Assembly (NCBI GenBank): GCA_013204605.1
Contig: JABMNI010000010.1
Span: forward strand, 1 to 42,893
Length of the DNA stretch: 42,893 nt
Direction: 5' to 3'
From: Ignavibacteria bacterium
Lineage (GTDB): Bacteria > Bacteroidota > Ignavibacteria > Kapaibacteriales > Kapaibacteriaceae
A program made the position numbers and the translations under genes. Positions 16,756 to 24,378 of the stretch are shown here, one piece after another. Position 1 is the first letter of the stretch, and each line of letters opens with the position of its first letter. A model generated the notes under the pieces. That model did not search any database and was not told the DNA's origin. It saw only the letters and a list, made by a program, of their open reading frames with translations.

Positions 16756-18321
16756 GTGGCAAACAAACCTACTGCTATGTTGCAAATTCGTCGAATAATA
16801 CAGCTCTTGGAGGCAGGCAAGCCTCAGCGAGAGATTTCCCGCGCTCTCGGCATCAGCCGAAATACTGTTCAGCAGTATACGCAGCGCATAACAGAGTCGG
16901 CCCGTTTATCTAGCGAGTTACTTTCGCTTAGTGATGCTGAACTGAGTCAAGTGGTGTTCGTCCCGCCGCGGGCAGTGGCCAGAGATACCCGGTACGAGCG
17001 ATTGGCCCCAAATTTAGAGGAGTACTCAAGCCGCCTACAGAAGACCGGCGTAACGCGGCTGTTGCTGTGGCAGGAGTACCGGAGTTTGGAGCCCGAGGGG
17101 TATTCCTACCAACAATTCTGTGAGCATCTCAATAGGCGTAAGAAAATCAGTCAAGCAGTGATGCACTTCGAGCATGCCCCAGGGGCCTGCATGCAAATAG
17201 ACTATGCGGGCAAGAAGTTGCACTATACCGACCAACAGAGCGGTGAAGTGACTGAGTGTCCGGTTCTCGTTGTGGTATTGCCACACAGCGGCTACACGTA
17301 TGTCGAAGCGCTACGCAACTGTAGCATGAGTGAACTGATACCGGCATTGAACAAAGCCTTGCATCACTTTGGTGGTGTGCCTCACAAAGTATTGTGCGAC
17401 AATATGAGACAAACGGTAAAGGCAAGTAGTCGCTACGACCCTATGTTTACCGATTTAGCTGACCAGTGGTCCTTGCACTACAACACGTGTATGGCGGCCA
17501 CACGGGTACGAAAACCCAGAGATAAGGCTACCGTAGAGAAAGCAGTACACTTAACCTATCAACGCGTATTTGCTCCACTATCAAGAATCGTGTGCTATAG
17601 CTTGCAAGAGCTCAATCATCATGTCAATCTGCTTGTGGACGATCACAACAATGCCACGATGCAACGGCGCGAGCACAGTAGGTATGATCTATGGTTACAG
17701 GAAAAGAAGACGCTCATCAGACTACCGGAAAATGATTTTGAAATCACCTACCGTGTAAAAGCTAAAGTGCAGAAAAACTATCACGTGACGTTGGGGCAGG
17801 ATTGGCATCACTATAGCGTTCCATACAACTACATAGGCTCAAAAGTTTTCATCACGTACACTACTGAACACGTAGCTATTTACTACGGTCTAGACAGGAT
17901 AGCACTCCACACAAGAGATCGCCGTAAACAAGGGTACTCCACAATTAAGGAACATATGCCGGCGCATCACGCGGCATACCACCAGACGCAGGGCTGGGAC
18001 GCTGACTACTTCCTAGCACAAGCCCAATACGTTGGTCCACATGCAATTGAGACCATCAAAATAGTATTGGCCTCACGCTTCTTCCCAGAACAAACCTACA
18101 GGTCCTGCATTTGCATCCTGCGCCTCCGGGATCGCTATGGCAGTGACAGACTTGAATCTGCGTGTTTTAGAGCGCTACACGGAAATTCGATTCGCTATGC
18201 AACTATAGCCAACATACTTGCCAATGGTATGGATAAACTTCCCCTCAGCGAACCTTGTTCTACCTCATCGATTCCTGCTCACGACAATATCCGCGGCCCA
18301 CTCGAATATTCACAACTGTAA
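16756..18321 (+). CDS. istA: IS21-family transposase IstA
   Basis: 521 residues from GTG 16756, preceded by GAGGGG six bases upstream; an ATG at 16777 is also possible, while the longer frame reads back through the terminal repeats. The N-terminus has a helix-turn-helix (AGKPQREISRALGISRNTVQ). The catalytic rve (DDE) domain shows the first Asp in MQIDYAG, the second in VLCDNM and the Glu in KATVEKAV. It joins the element's ends to target DNA, with IstB as targeting ATPase. Length is normal for the family and no frameshift is present. Confidence 0.95.
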   Translation: MANKPTAMLQIRRIIQLLEAGKPQREISRALGISRNTVQQYTQRITESARLSSELLSLSDAELSQVVFVPPRAVARDTRYERLAPNLEEYSSRLQKTGVTRLLLWQEYRSLEPEGYSYQQFCEHLNRRKKISQAVMHFEHAPGACMQIDYAGKKLHYTDQQSGEVTECPVLVVVLPHSGYTYVEALRNCSMSELIPALNKALHHFGGVPHKVLCDNMRQTVKASSRYDPMFTDLADQWSLHYNTCMAATRVRKPRDKATVEKAVHLTYQRVFAPLSRIVCYSLQELNHHVNLLVDDHNNATMQRREHSRYDLWLQEKKTLIRLPENDFEITYRVKAKVQKNYHVTLGQDWHHYSVPYNYIGSKVFITYTTEHVAIYYGLDRIALHTRDRRKQGYSTIKEHMPAHHAAYHQTQGWDADYFLAQAQYVGPHAIETIKIVLASRFFPEQTYRSCICILRLRDRYGSDRLESACFRALHGNSIRYATIANILANGMDKLPLSEPCSTSSIPAHDNIRGPLEYSQL

Positions 18322-18349
18322 CCCATTCTTTCACTTTTTCATTGGACAC

Positions 18350-19090
18350 ATGAACACACAACAAACACTCGACCAATTCAAATCCCTGAAACTCAAAGGG
18401 ATGGCACAAGCCTATGAGGCTATCGTGGCACTACCGGTACACGAACAACTGACGTTGCATCAACTAGCGGCCAAGCTCGCCGAAGCTGAAACGCTGCATC
18501 GTGCCAACCAGAAGACCCAACTATTCCTGCGTTTGAGCAAGCTGCGCTACAACGCTTTACTGGAAAACGTCCACTGTTCAGACGAGCGCAATTTCAACAA
18601 AGATCAGTGCATGACCCTGTATGATTGCAGTTTCATCAAACGTGCTGAGAACATCCTGATCACGGGCTCCACTGGTTGTGGCAAGAGTTATCTGGCATGC
18701 GCCATCGGTAGGCAAGCATGCAGCATGGGGTACAAAGTCCTCTACGTAGGAATGACTCGATTCATCGACAAAATCAACCTATCAAAACTCGACGGTACAT
18801 TTGTTAAATGGCTCAACCACCTCCAAAAGCACCACCTCATTATCCTTGATGACTTTGGCCTACAACCTGTTAACGAAAACACACGCCTCACACTATTGCA
18901 ACTACTTGAAGATCGCTATGGTACAAAATCTGTGATGATTACATCACAACTGCCTCTTAATAAATGGTATGAATATCTCGACGAGCCTACTCTCGCCGAC
19001 GCTATTATGGACAGATTGGCAGCACGCGCTCACAAGATTGAACTCCGAGGTGAATCAAAAAGAAAATCTACAATTAACCTTTTATCGTAA
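18350..19090 (+). CDS. istB: IS21-family ATPase IstB
   Basis: 246 residues from ATG 18350, 28 bases after istA. It is an AAA+ ATPase with Walker A GSTGCGKS (~104-111), Walker B LIILDDFG (~165-172) and the helical IstB N-terminal region (LKLKGMAQAYEAI). It remodels target DNA and stimulates the IstA transposase; it is related to DnaC helicase loaders. The upstream in-frame extension overlaps istA and was rejected. The stop lies ~20 bases before the right terminal repeats. Confidence 0.95.
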   Translation: MNTQQTLDQFKSLKLKGMAQAYEAIVALPVHEQLTLHQLAAKLAEAETLHRANQKTQLFLRLSKLRYNALLENVHCSDERNFNKDQCMTLYDCSFIKRAENILITGSTGCGKSYLACAIGRQACSMGYKVLYVGMTRFIDKINLSKLDGTFVKWLNHLQKHHLIILDDFGLQPVNENTRLTLLQLLEDRYGTKSVMITSQLPLNKWYEYLDEPTLADAIMDRLAARAHKIELRGESKRKSTINLLS

Positions 19091-19108
19091 TTTCACTCTC
19101 GCAAATTC

Positions 19109-19158
19109 GGTGGCTCACTTTTCGCCGGAATGGTGGCTCAGTTTTATCGGAATATTCA
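19109..19158. repeat. Right-end terminal repeats of the IS21 element
   Basis: Two inverted copies matching the left end: GGTGGCTCACTTTTCGCCGG and then GGTGGCTCAGTTTTATCGG, the outer one ending in AATATTCA. Confidence 0.85.
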
Positions 19159-19775
19159 AATTGCTTCGACTTCACAACAAATCGACCATTGCCTATGTAT
19201 TGGTACGTCAAATCGTTGGGCACTTTCGGATTATCAGGGAAGGAAACCATCGACCAACTATTACCACAATCCGTTGTGTGAAGGTTATAGGATTTTGCGA
19301 ATCCATCCCCCGTCATCATCCATGAATCCCGACCGCTAACACCATCAAATTCGATTCCATTGATACTGTCACGAGGATATTTCTCCCACGAGTTACCGTT
19401 GTTTTGGGTCCATAACAGTGACCCATGAGAAGTAAGAGAATTGTCTGTGCCAGCAATAAGATAATTTCTTTCACAAAGAAACCCCAAGGCCGGAGAATGG
19501 GGAATCAAACTCCCATTTTCGGGCGACATTTTAGCCGAGAAACTAATCCCGAAATCCGTAGAGCTAATCACACCCATGTCACACGTTAACGCAAGTAGGA
19601 TCGAACCATTACTTGAACGAGACGAAACGCTGGAGTTAGCTACCTCCGAGCAGACAATATGGTTAGCCCAAACGAACTTTGCAACTTGCGCCTTTGAATC
19701 ATTACTAAACAACATCGACAATGACATAGTAAGCACTACAAGTAATTGAATTCTGTAACTACTCGAATCAATCAT
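19159..19775 (-). pseudogene. 5' part of the IS-split secreted-protein gene (BNR/sortilin-like)
   Basis: About 206 residues before the IS end. A signal peptide (YRIQLLVVLTMSLSMLFS, then KAQ) is followed by repeats like those in photosynthesis-stability/sortilin BNR proteins (SLLWTQNNGNSWEKYP, TTDCGNSWSMVSFPD). In the present DNA the frame reads ~28 codons into the IS and stops at 19074. The 3' part with the T9SS domain is at 16354-16600. The intact protein would have been ~285-290 residues if nothing was lost. Its style matches the gene at 42292-42893. Confidence 0.75.
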
Positions 19776-19861
19776 TATTCTCTCGCTTCAATATTATAGT
19801 CAGAAGGAACTTTTGTATACTATCATGAATCAAGCGCATTCGTCCTCGCAGCGTAAAATTA

Positions 19862-20188
19862 CTAGTACTGCGAACAACAGTTTAGCCCTTCCCAATTGTA
19901 GCACGGTACCTCTATACATTCCTCGGGGCAGGTAGGCAGGTTAACAGGCCAAGTAAAGTGGCCAGCGTTGCACGTCCAGCAAGGGTTAGTGCCTGGAAGT
20001 GCATTGCAGTCATAGCAATAGTCTCTCCAAATTATGCAATAGCTACATTGTGTGTTGCAAACTTCATAGCACAACCCCACAAGCCTCACACAGTGTGTGA
20101 GTGCAAGTGCATGACAAAAAGGCGCCAAGGTATTACACGGATAATTTGGATTGAATTCACACTGAGGGAAATCTATATGCCCCACCAT
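19862..20188 (-). CDS. Cysteine-rich ORF (17 Cys in 108 residues), unrecognised
   Basis: The ORF overlaps the last 32 bases of tspO in another frame and ends before the split BNR gene. Cysteines are spread through the whole length (for example CYEVCNTQCSYC, CYDC, CWTC, CPEEC and CC near the end), often in CxxC or CxxxC pairs, with many Trp, Tyr and Pro. There is no signal peptide at this start, no known metallothionein or zinc-finger signature, and no clear ribosome-binding site. It could be a real metal-binding or disulphide-rich protein, a remnant of a longer one whose signal lies in another frame, or a chance ORF. It is listed because the Cys content is hard to dismiss. Confidence 0.4.
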   Translation of the reverse strand: MVGHIDFPQCEFNPNYPCNTLAPFCHALALTHCVRLVGLCYEVCNTQCSYCIIWRDYCYDCNALPGTNPCWTCNAGHFTWPVNLPTCPEECIEVPCYNWEGLNCCSQY

Positions 20189-20630
20189 TCAAAACACTGG
20201 CAAAGGTTACCCACAATAGATATGGGTATTGGAGTATGGCTGCCGTACGATCGATCTTGTTGAAGACAACAATCATGGTTACAATGCTCACCCAGATCAA
20301 CAATATCTCTACAAACGCTAGTCCAATCATTTGATACTTGAAAAAGAGAAAACTCCAAACAAAGTTCAATGCTAGTTGCACACCGAAAATGCGATAGGCT
20401 GTTCGTTTTGCTTTCGATGTTGGAGATTGAGCAATCAGATACAACGATATTCCCATTAGTACATACAGTGCTGTCCAAACCGGTCCAAACAAATAGCTCG
20501 GTGGGTTGAAGAACGGTTTCTCCAGATCTTGAAACCAAACGTTCAGACCCGATGCGGTGGCTATTCCAGATATCCCACCAACAGACAATGGTATGAGAAT
20601 ACAGATGAACAGTTTAATGTATCTATTCAT
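20157..20630 (-). CDS. tspO: TspO/MBR family membrane protein
   Basis: 157 residues, five membrane helices, the usual TspO size. Conserved parts include WFQDLEKPFFNPPSYLFGPV and WTALYVLMGISLYL, AYRIFGVQLALNFVWSFLFF and the end YPYLLWVTFASVLN. TspO proteins bind porphyrins and take part in light- or stress-linked tetrapyrrole handling. The C-terminal GGAYRFPSV replaces the usual xxIWRLN-type end, a mild oddity. It lies 15 bases after the SDR gene and is the third gene of a minus-strand operon with SRPBCC and SDR/DUF2867 genes. Confidence 0.92.
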   Translation of the reverse strand: MNRYIKLFICILIPLSVGGISGIATASGLNVWFQDLEKPFFNPPSYLFGPVWTALYVLMGISLYLIAQSPTSKAKRTAYRIFGVQLALNFVWSFLFFKYQMIGLAFVEILLIWVSIVTMIVVFNKIDRTAAILQYPYLLWVTFASVLNGGAYRFPSV

Positions 20631-20645
20631 TTAATACTTTTCCTT

Positions 20646-22079
20646 TCAAAACACTTTTGCACTTGCAATCCTGTTCGCCATGCCTCTAAATATCAGCCCA
20701 TGAAATGGAAACACAGCGTACCAATATAGTCTACCAAAAACCCCAAGCGGTCTAAACGTTGCAGTTTGCGTTAATACTTGTTGTTCGTCGATTTTAAATT
20801 CTAACCAAGCTTCGCCAGGCAGTTTCATTTCAGCAAACAAAAGAAGTCGCTTTTCATTTCTATCGGCTAACAACACTCGCCAAAAATCAAGAGTGTCACC
20901 CTGAACTAATTCTGTGTCGCTCCTCCTGCCCCTTCTCATACCGACACCCCCAAACAGTTGGTCAATCATCCCCCGTGCTTCCCAAAGCCAGTTACCATAG
21001 TACCACCCATTTTTACCTCCAATACTCCAAATCCTATCAAGTGCCATCGAAGTATTTTCGACTTTAACTCTTCGGATGTCTTTGAAACATCCGTTAACGG
21101 GAACTTCTATAAACTTTGAAAGCCCCTCGCTTAATAGAGTACTTGTTTGCGCATCTTTCCAGCTAGACAGAACCTGATTTTGTTCTATTTTATCAAAGGC
21201 CATAGTGATAGCTTTGTCATAGCCAATCAGTTGGATGCCAAGAAGCTCCGCCAACTTATTAGGTGTACAGATGACTTCAATCTTCATACTCTTTACTAGG
21301 TTCTTTGCAAGTGCATACGATGTTGCCGTTACAAAGTACAGCCAGTATGATGAAATCTTGGGAGTCATGACTGGCACAATAATTATTCGTCTTTTTAGAC
21401 CTCGTATTTCTGCAAAACTCAATAGCATCTCTCGGTAGCTCAATATATCGGGTCCTCCAATGTCAAAGCTATGATCGAAAGTTTCCGTTCTACCAATTAC
21501 CCCAATCAAATACTGAATGACGTTGCGAATGGCAATAGGTTGGCATTTTGTTTCAAGCCAACGCGGAGCAATCATGAAGGGTAGTTTTTCTACTAAATCA
21601 CGAATAATCTCAAATGATGCGCTTCCAGAACCAACTATAATGCCAGCACGTAGCGTGGTCAGTCCATACTTCGAACTCATCAAAACCACTTCAACATTTC
21701 TGCGAGAATTCAAGTGCTTAGACAACTTATCCGCATTACTGATTCCACTTAAATAGATTACTTGAGTAGCACTAGTTTGTTCAATGCAATTCCTGAAATT
21801 GGAGGCGCACTGTTCTTCCATTTTTTCAAAATCACCCGACTCAGTTGACATCGAATGAATAAGATAGTAGGCTACGTCAATGTCCGCTGGAATCTGCTTT
21901 AACGTATCTGGTCGCAGGAAATCTACTTCAATCACAGTTAGTTTGAGAGAAGAAATGTTCTTCCATTGAAATCGGCTCTTATCTCGCACACAGCATATAA
22001 CCTCATGACCGCTATCCAATAATACAGGCAGCAATCTATGTCCGATATAACCCGTTACGCCTGTTACTAAAATTCTCAT
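20646..22079 (-). CDS. SDR-family oxidoreductase with C-terminal DUF2867
   Basis: 477 residues. The N-terminal ~280 residues are an atypical/extended short-chain dehydrogenase or epimerase fold: VTGVTGYIGHRLLPVLL as the NAD(P) site (~5-21), then YYLIHSMSTESGDF and SGISN. The C-terminal ~150 residues match DUF2867 (NGWYYGNWLWEARGMIDQLF, RRSDTELVQGDTLDFWRVL, MKLPGEAWLEF). The substrate is unknown. The start overlaps the stop of the SRPBCC gene by four bases (ATGA), which indicates translational coupling. The same three-gene set with TspO is often near light-response genes in other bacteria; no photolyase or LitR-type regulator is in view. Confidence 0.88.
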   Translation of the reverse strand: MRILVTGVTGYIGHRLLPVLLDSGHEVICCVRDKSRFQWKNISSLKLTVIEVDFLRPDTLKQIPADIDVAYYLIHSMSTESGDFEKMEEQCASNFRNCIEQTSATQVIYLSGISNADKLSKHLNSRRNVEVVLMSSKYGLTTLRAGIIVGSGSASFEIIRDLVEKLPFMIAPRWLETKCQPIAIRNVIQYLIGVIGRTETFDHSFDIGGPDILSYREMLLSFAEIRGLKRRIIIVPVMTPKISSYWLYFVTATSYALAKNLVKSMKIEVICTPNKLAELLGIQLIGYDKAITMAFDKIEQNQVLSSWKDAQTSTLLSEGLSKFIEVPVNGCFKDIRRVKVENTSMALDRIWSIGGKNGWYYGNWLWEARGMIDQLFGGVGMRRGRRSDTELVQGDTLDFWRVLLADRNEKRLLLFAEMKLPGEAWLEFKIDEQQVLTQTATFRPLGVFGRLYWYAVFPFHGLIFRGMANRIASAKVF

Positions 22080-22546
22080 ATTACGTACTTGCCGAATCTC
22101 TCTTCCAATACCCGAGTTCTATAATCAAAAATCCTTTTCAACTGATTTTTGATAATCAGGGAATTGGCAATTCTACCAAACACTCCAAACGGAGGTTGAT
22201 ATGTTACAATGTCCGTCATTAGAACTCCACCTTCAATTGGTTCAATCTTATGTTGGTGATGCCACATTTTGTACGGTCCAATTCTTTGTTCATCCACAAA
22301 ATATTCGTTGGCAGCAACGTGAGTGATTTCAGTTACCCAATCTAGTTTCAGACCCAAAAGTGGGCTTACCTTGTATGATATGATCATACCCGGATACATT
22401 TTATCATCACCCGTTTTGCTGGTAATCTCAAAACCCATATGCCGAGGAGTAATCTCCTTCAAATTCTTAGGTGAGGAAATGAAGTCCCACACTTCATGCA
22501 TGGTACTAGGTAATTTTTGCGTTGTATGTAATTGATAGAATGACAT
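22076..22546 (-). CDS. SRPBCC-family (START-like) lipid/ligand-binding protein
   Basis: 156 residues. It has the SRPBCC pattern: an opening strand QLHTTQKLPSTMHEVWDFIS, then FISSPKNLKEITPRHMGF, then WVTEITHVAANEYFVDEQRI and GPYKMWHHQHKIEP, and a closing C-terminal helix. Related to the CDC-like cell division/ligand-binding group within SRPBCC. It is the first gene of the minus-strand operon SRPBCC-SDR-TspO and is coupled to the SDR gene through ATGA. The ligand is unknown; a hydrophobic one is likely from the fold. Confidence 0.85.
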   Translation of the reverse strand: MSFYQLHTTQKLPSTMHEVWDFISSPKNLKEITPRHMGFEITSKTGDDKMYPGMIISYKVSPLLGLKLDWVTEITHVAANEYFVDEQRIGPYKMWHHQHKIEPIEGGVLMTDIVTYQPPFGVFGRIANSLIIKNQLKRIFDYRTRVLEERFGKYVI

Positions 22547-22699
22547 ATTGGAGTATGGGGTTATCAGATTTTTCGAAACAAATCAATTTCTACCGAGCAG
22601 TAACAAATCCACGTCTACCTCTAGCCGCCCTTAACGAAATCATTGAGTACAATTATACGTTTTTTGTCCGCGTCGTTGATATTCGCAACTGGGACGGCG

Positions 22700-22768
22700 G
22701 TACGCAGCAGTAGAGACGCAAGGCCTTGCGTCCCTACTGCGTACCACCTTGCGTTCCTACTGCGTCAC
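22700..22768. repeat. Palindromic GACGCAAGG repeat with a second half-copy
   Basis: The perfect palindrome GACGCAAGGCCTTGCGTC (22715-22732) sits inside a longer imperfect hairpin from GTACGCAG (22700) to GCGTAC (22744). Another half-copy, ACCTTGCGTTCCTACTGCGT, follows at 22745-22764 and covers the last codons of the SMR gene. The element belongs to a widespread class of intergenic palindromes. No long T-run follows on either strand. Confidence 0.8.
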
Positions 22769-23083
22769 AGCCCTAAGTCCGATTATCGATCCAATAAGCG
22801 TAACAATAAAGAAGAGTCGCCAGAAATCTGTCGGCTCTTTGAATATTACCATACCCAATAACACCGTGCCCACGGCGCCGATCCCCGTCCACACGGCGTA
22901 TGCAGTCCCAATTGGCAAACTCTGCACCGCTCGGTACAGCAAACCCATGCTGACCACCAAGCACACCGCAAAGCCAACCAGCCACCACATCATGGTTGCG
23001 CCGCTGCTCTCTTTCGCCTTCCCTAAACACACCGCAAAGCCCGTTTCGAAAAGGCCAGCTACAACTAATATTATCCAGTTCAT
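22757..23083 (-). CDS. Small multidrug resistance (SMR) exporter, SugE/Gdx-like
   Basis: 108 residues, four helices. The essential glutamate is at position 13 (AGLFETGFAV). The motif GTAYAVWTGIGAVGTVLLGM marks the SugE/Gdx branch, whose members export guanidinium rather than the broad drugs of EmrE. SMR proteins work as antiparallel dimers driven by protons. Only one subunit gene is visible, as expected for homodimeric Gdx. No guanidine riboswitch was recognised upstream. The 3' end lies in a palindromic repeat that supplies the last two codons and stop. Confidence 0.92.
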   Translation of the reverse strand: MNWIILVVAGLFETGFAVCLGKAKESSGATMMWWLVGFAVCLVVSMGLLYRAVQSLPIGTAYAVWTGIGAVGTVLLGMVIFKEPTDFWRLFFIVTLIGSIIGLRAVTQ

Positions 23084-23137
23084 CTTTTCAATACCATTTT
23101 CATAGGACTAAAATACGCAGCGACTCTCCCAGAAGTC

Positions 23138-23205
23138 AATTGCGAATTACGAATTGCTAACTGTTAATTACTAATTGTTAACTGTTAACTACTAATTGCA
23201 AAACC
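23138..23205. repeat. AATTGCGAATTACGAATTG repeat and AACTGTTAA-type tandem stretch
   Basis: CAATTGCGAATTACGAATTG matches the repeats at 12387 and 41662. It is followed by several short variants of CTAACTGTTAA/TTACTAATTG in tandem. It lies upstream of the SMR gene and near a terminator. Confidence 0.7.
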
Positions 23206-23229
23206 CGAGCACCTTACCCTGCGTAAAAA

Positions 23230-23281
23230 CAAAAAAACCATCACCCAAACACCGCTTGAAAGCGAATGTGTAGATGATGGT
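23230..23281 (-). terminator. Intrinsic terminator of the small membrane protein gene (minus strand)
   Basis: ACCATCA at 23237-23243 pairs with TGATGGT at 23275-23281, and an inner stem CGCTT/AGCG closes a loop. On the minus strand the hairpin is followed by TTTTTTTGTTTTT, the expected U-rich tail. It lies about 50 bases beyond the stop of the minus-strand gene at 23334-23525. Confidence 0.75.
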
Positions 23282-23333
23282 CGTGATTTGCGAAAAGAAC
23301 ATCAAATCTCTTTGACTTATCAGCCACTGAAAA

Positions 23334-23525
23334 TTAACGACTGGACTTTCTTTTTTTCAGTCCAAAGACGATAAGTACAGCACCACAAATTATCAGCAGT
23401 ATTGATCCCCAAACGTAGCCTTGTCCGTATGAAGTTAGTGAGTTATAGTCAAGCACGTACTTGCCACCTTGGTACAAACCAAGCAGCAATATTACAACAC
23501 CAACTATCATACTCAATTTCGACAT
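23334..23525 (-). CDS. Small two-helix membrane protein
   Basis: 63 residues with two hydrophobic helices (MIVGVVILLLGLY and VWGSILLIICGAVLIVFGL) and a basic end KKRKSSR, which predicts a cytoplasmic C-terminus. AAAGGG lies eight bases before the ATG at 23525, and a terminator follows, which makes it likely to be a real gene. No family was recognised. It is immediately downstream of the Bor-like lipoprotein gene on the same strand (16-base gap) and may be co-transcribed. Confidence 0.65.
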   Translation of the reverse strand: MSKLSMIVGVVILLLGLYQGGKYVLDYNSLTSYGQGYVWGSILLIICGAVLIVFGLKKRKSSR

Positions 23526-23541
23526 TAAATGGCCCTTTCTA

Positions 23542-23835
23542 TTACTTCCGCACTATTGTTGTTGTTGGCGTGTATATGCCAAAAGTTATGCCGTTCAATA
23601 AGCCGTCAACGAATGTATGCGTGATCGTCACCTCATAATCAGTTGCACCCCCGGCCATTTCTGTTGGGTTTGAAGTCGAGATTCCTGCTAAACCATAAAA
23701 CAGATAATGGTTCTTCTTCGTGACTTCAACGCCCGTTTTTGCGCCCTTTCCCACCGGGTAGGTTAGCGTGAAGCAAGATGTCATCACCACAACCAGAGTT
23801 GCAGCTATTGCCAGGTTGGAAAATCTATTTTTCAT
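23542..23835 (-). CDS. Bor/Iss-family lipoprotein
   Basis: 97 residues from ATG 23835, chosen because MKNRFSNLAIAATLVVVMTS and the following Cys form a lipoprotein signal. The C-terminal motif TFVDGLLNGITFGIYTP closely follows the conserved end of phage lambda Bor and Iss, lipoproteins linked to serum resistance in enterobacteria. Function here is unknown; Bor-like proteins also occur as chromosomal genes in other phyla. No other phage genes are near, so a phage origin is not supported. It precedes the small membrane gene on the same strand. Confidence 0.8.
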   Translation of the reverse strand: MKNRFSNLAIAATLVVVMTSCFTLTYPVGKGAKTGVEVTKKNHYLFYGLAGISTSNPTEMAGGATDYEVTITHTFVDGLLNGITFGIYTPTTTIVRK

Positions 23836-24378
23836 AAAAATGTTGTTATTCCTCACGTCAGACGCATGAACGAATACGTGTGTGGTTAAAAAAATGAGAC
23901 ACAATTAATTAGCAATTATCGCATTTCGAAAAACGGTCCCTCGTCGCTCGCAATCTACAATTATTTTAACTAACCATGACTAAACCAGCACACTCAGCTT
24001 CCTGTTTTCGCACGTTAGCACCTCCGTCAGCGCGCTGAATACAATTTATTTTCAGAGTTGCAACTATAATTTCTCCGTCCGTGCAGCGCTCCCATTAAAG
24101 GGTGTTAGCCCCCTATTTCGCGATCAGCGCTATGCAGGTTTGCATCCACGTATTGGTTCCAAACAGTATCCATGTGTCACTACTTTATGTGAAAACAAAA
24201 ACCGCATTTTAACTACCATCCTTCTACAGCGTTTTGATTGCGCTCGAGCTTACTCTCTTTCCGTGCACCCGGATCATCCTTGCCATTTCCGCAACAAAAC
24301 CAATACATTTGTATTCTATCAACTGACTAATTGATTGCATACCACACTTCCAAGATGTAACTGCCAACCCCAATTAAT
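23836..24378. other. Gap with no supported gene
   Basis: 543 bases between divergent genes. Short ORFs lack family signals and good starts. The only notable item is one copy of the over-represented word AGCCCCCT at 24107-24114. Promoters for the Bor-like and DUF3179 genes probably lie here, but none is clear. Confidence 0.5.

Larger units (their letters stand above)
16601..19158 (+). mobile_element. Complete IS21-family insertion sequence (2.56 kb)
   Basis: It has istA and istB in the usual order, flanked by multiple terminal repeats. The left end reads TGACTATTCCGGTCTAAACT; the right end, read inward, TGAATATTCCGATAAAACTG; both continue with GAGCCA. Ends follow the TG...CA convention, though the match extends one to five bases further out (CARTTTGA), so boundaries are uncertain by a few bases. 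No perfect target duplication is seen (AATT versus AACT on the minus strand is closest). Both genes are intact, so the element may still move. It has split a secreted-protein gene. Confidence 0.93.

Noticed and set aside
16596-19163. AATT/AACT as a target-site duplication of the IS
   Set aside because: One of four bases differs and exact IS ends are unsure; not enough to claim a duplication.
23084-23237. Possible guanidine riboswitch before the SugE/Gdx-like gene
   Set aside because: I could not find the paired ACGR-loop hairpins or other known guanidine riboswitch cores; the region is mostly dispersed repeat.
24140-24334. 64-residue + ORF in the gap before the DUF3179 gene
   Set aside because: No ribosome-binding site, no hydrophobic or family pattern.
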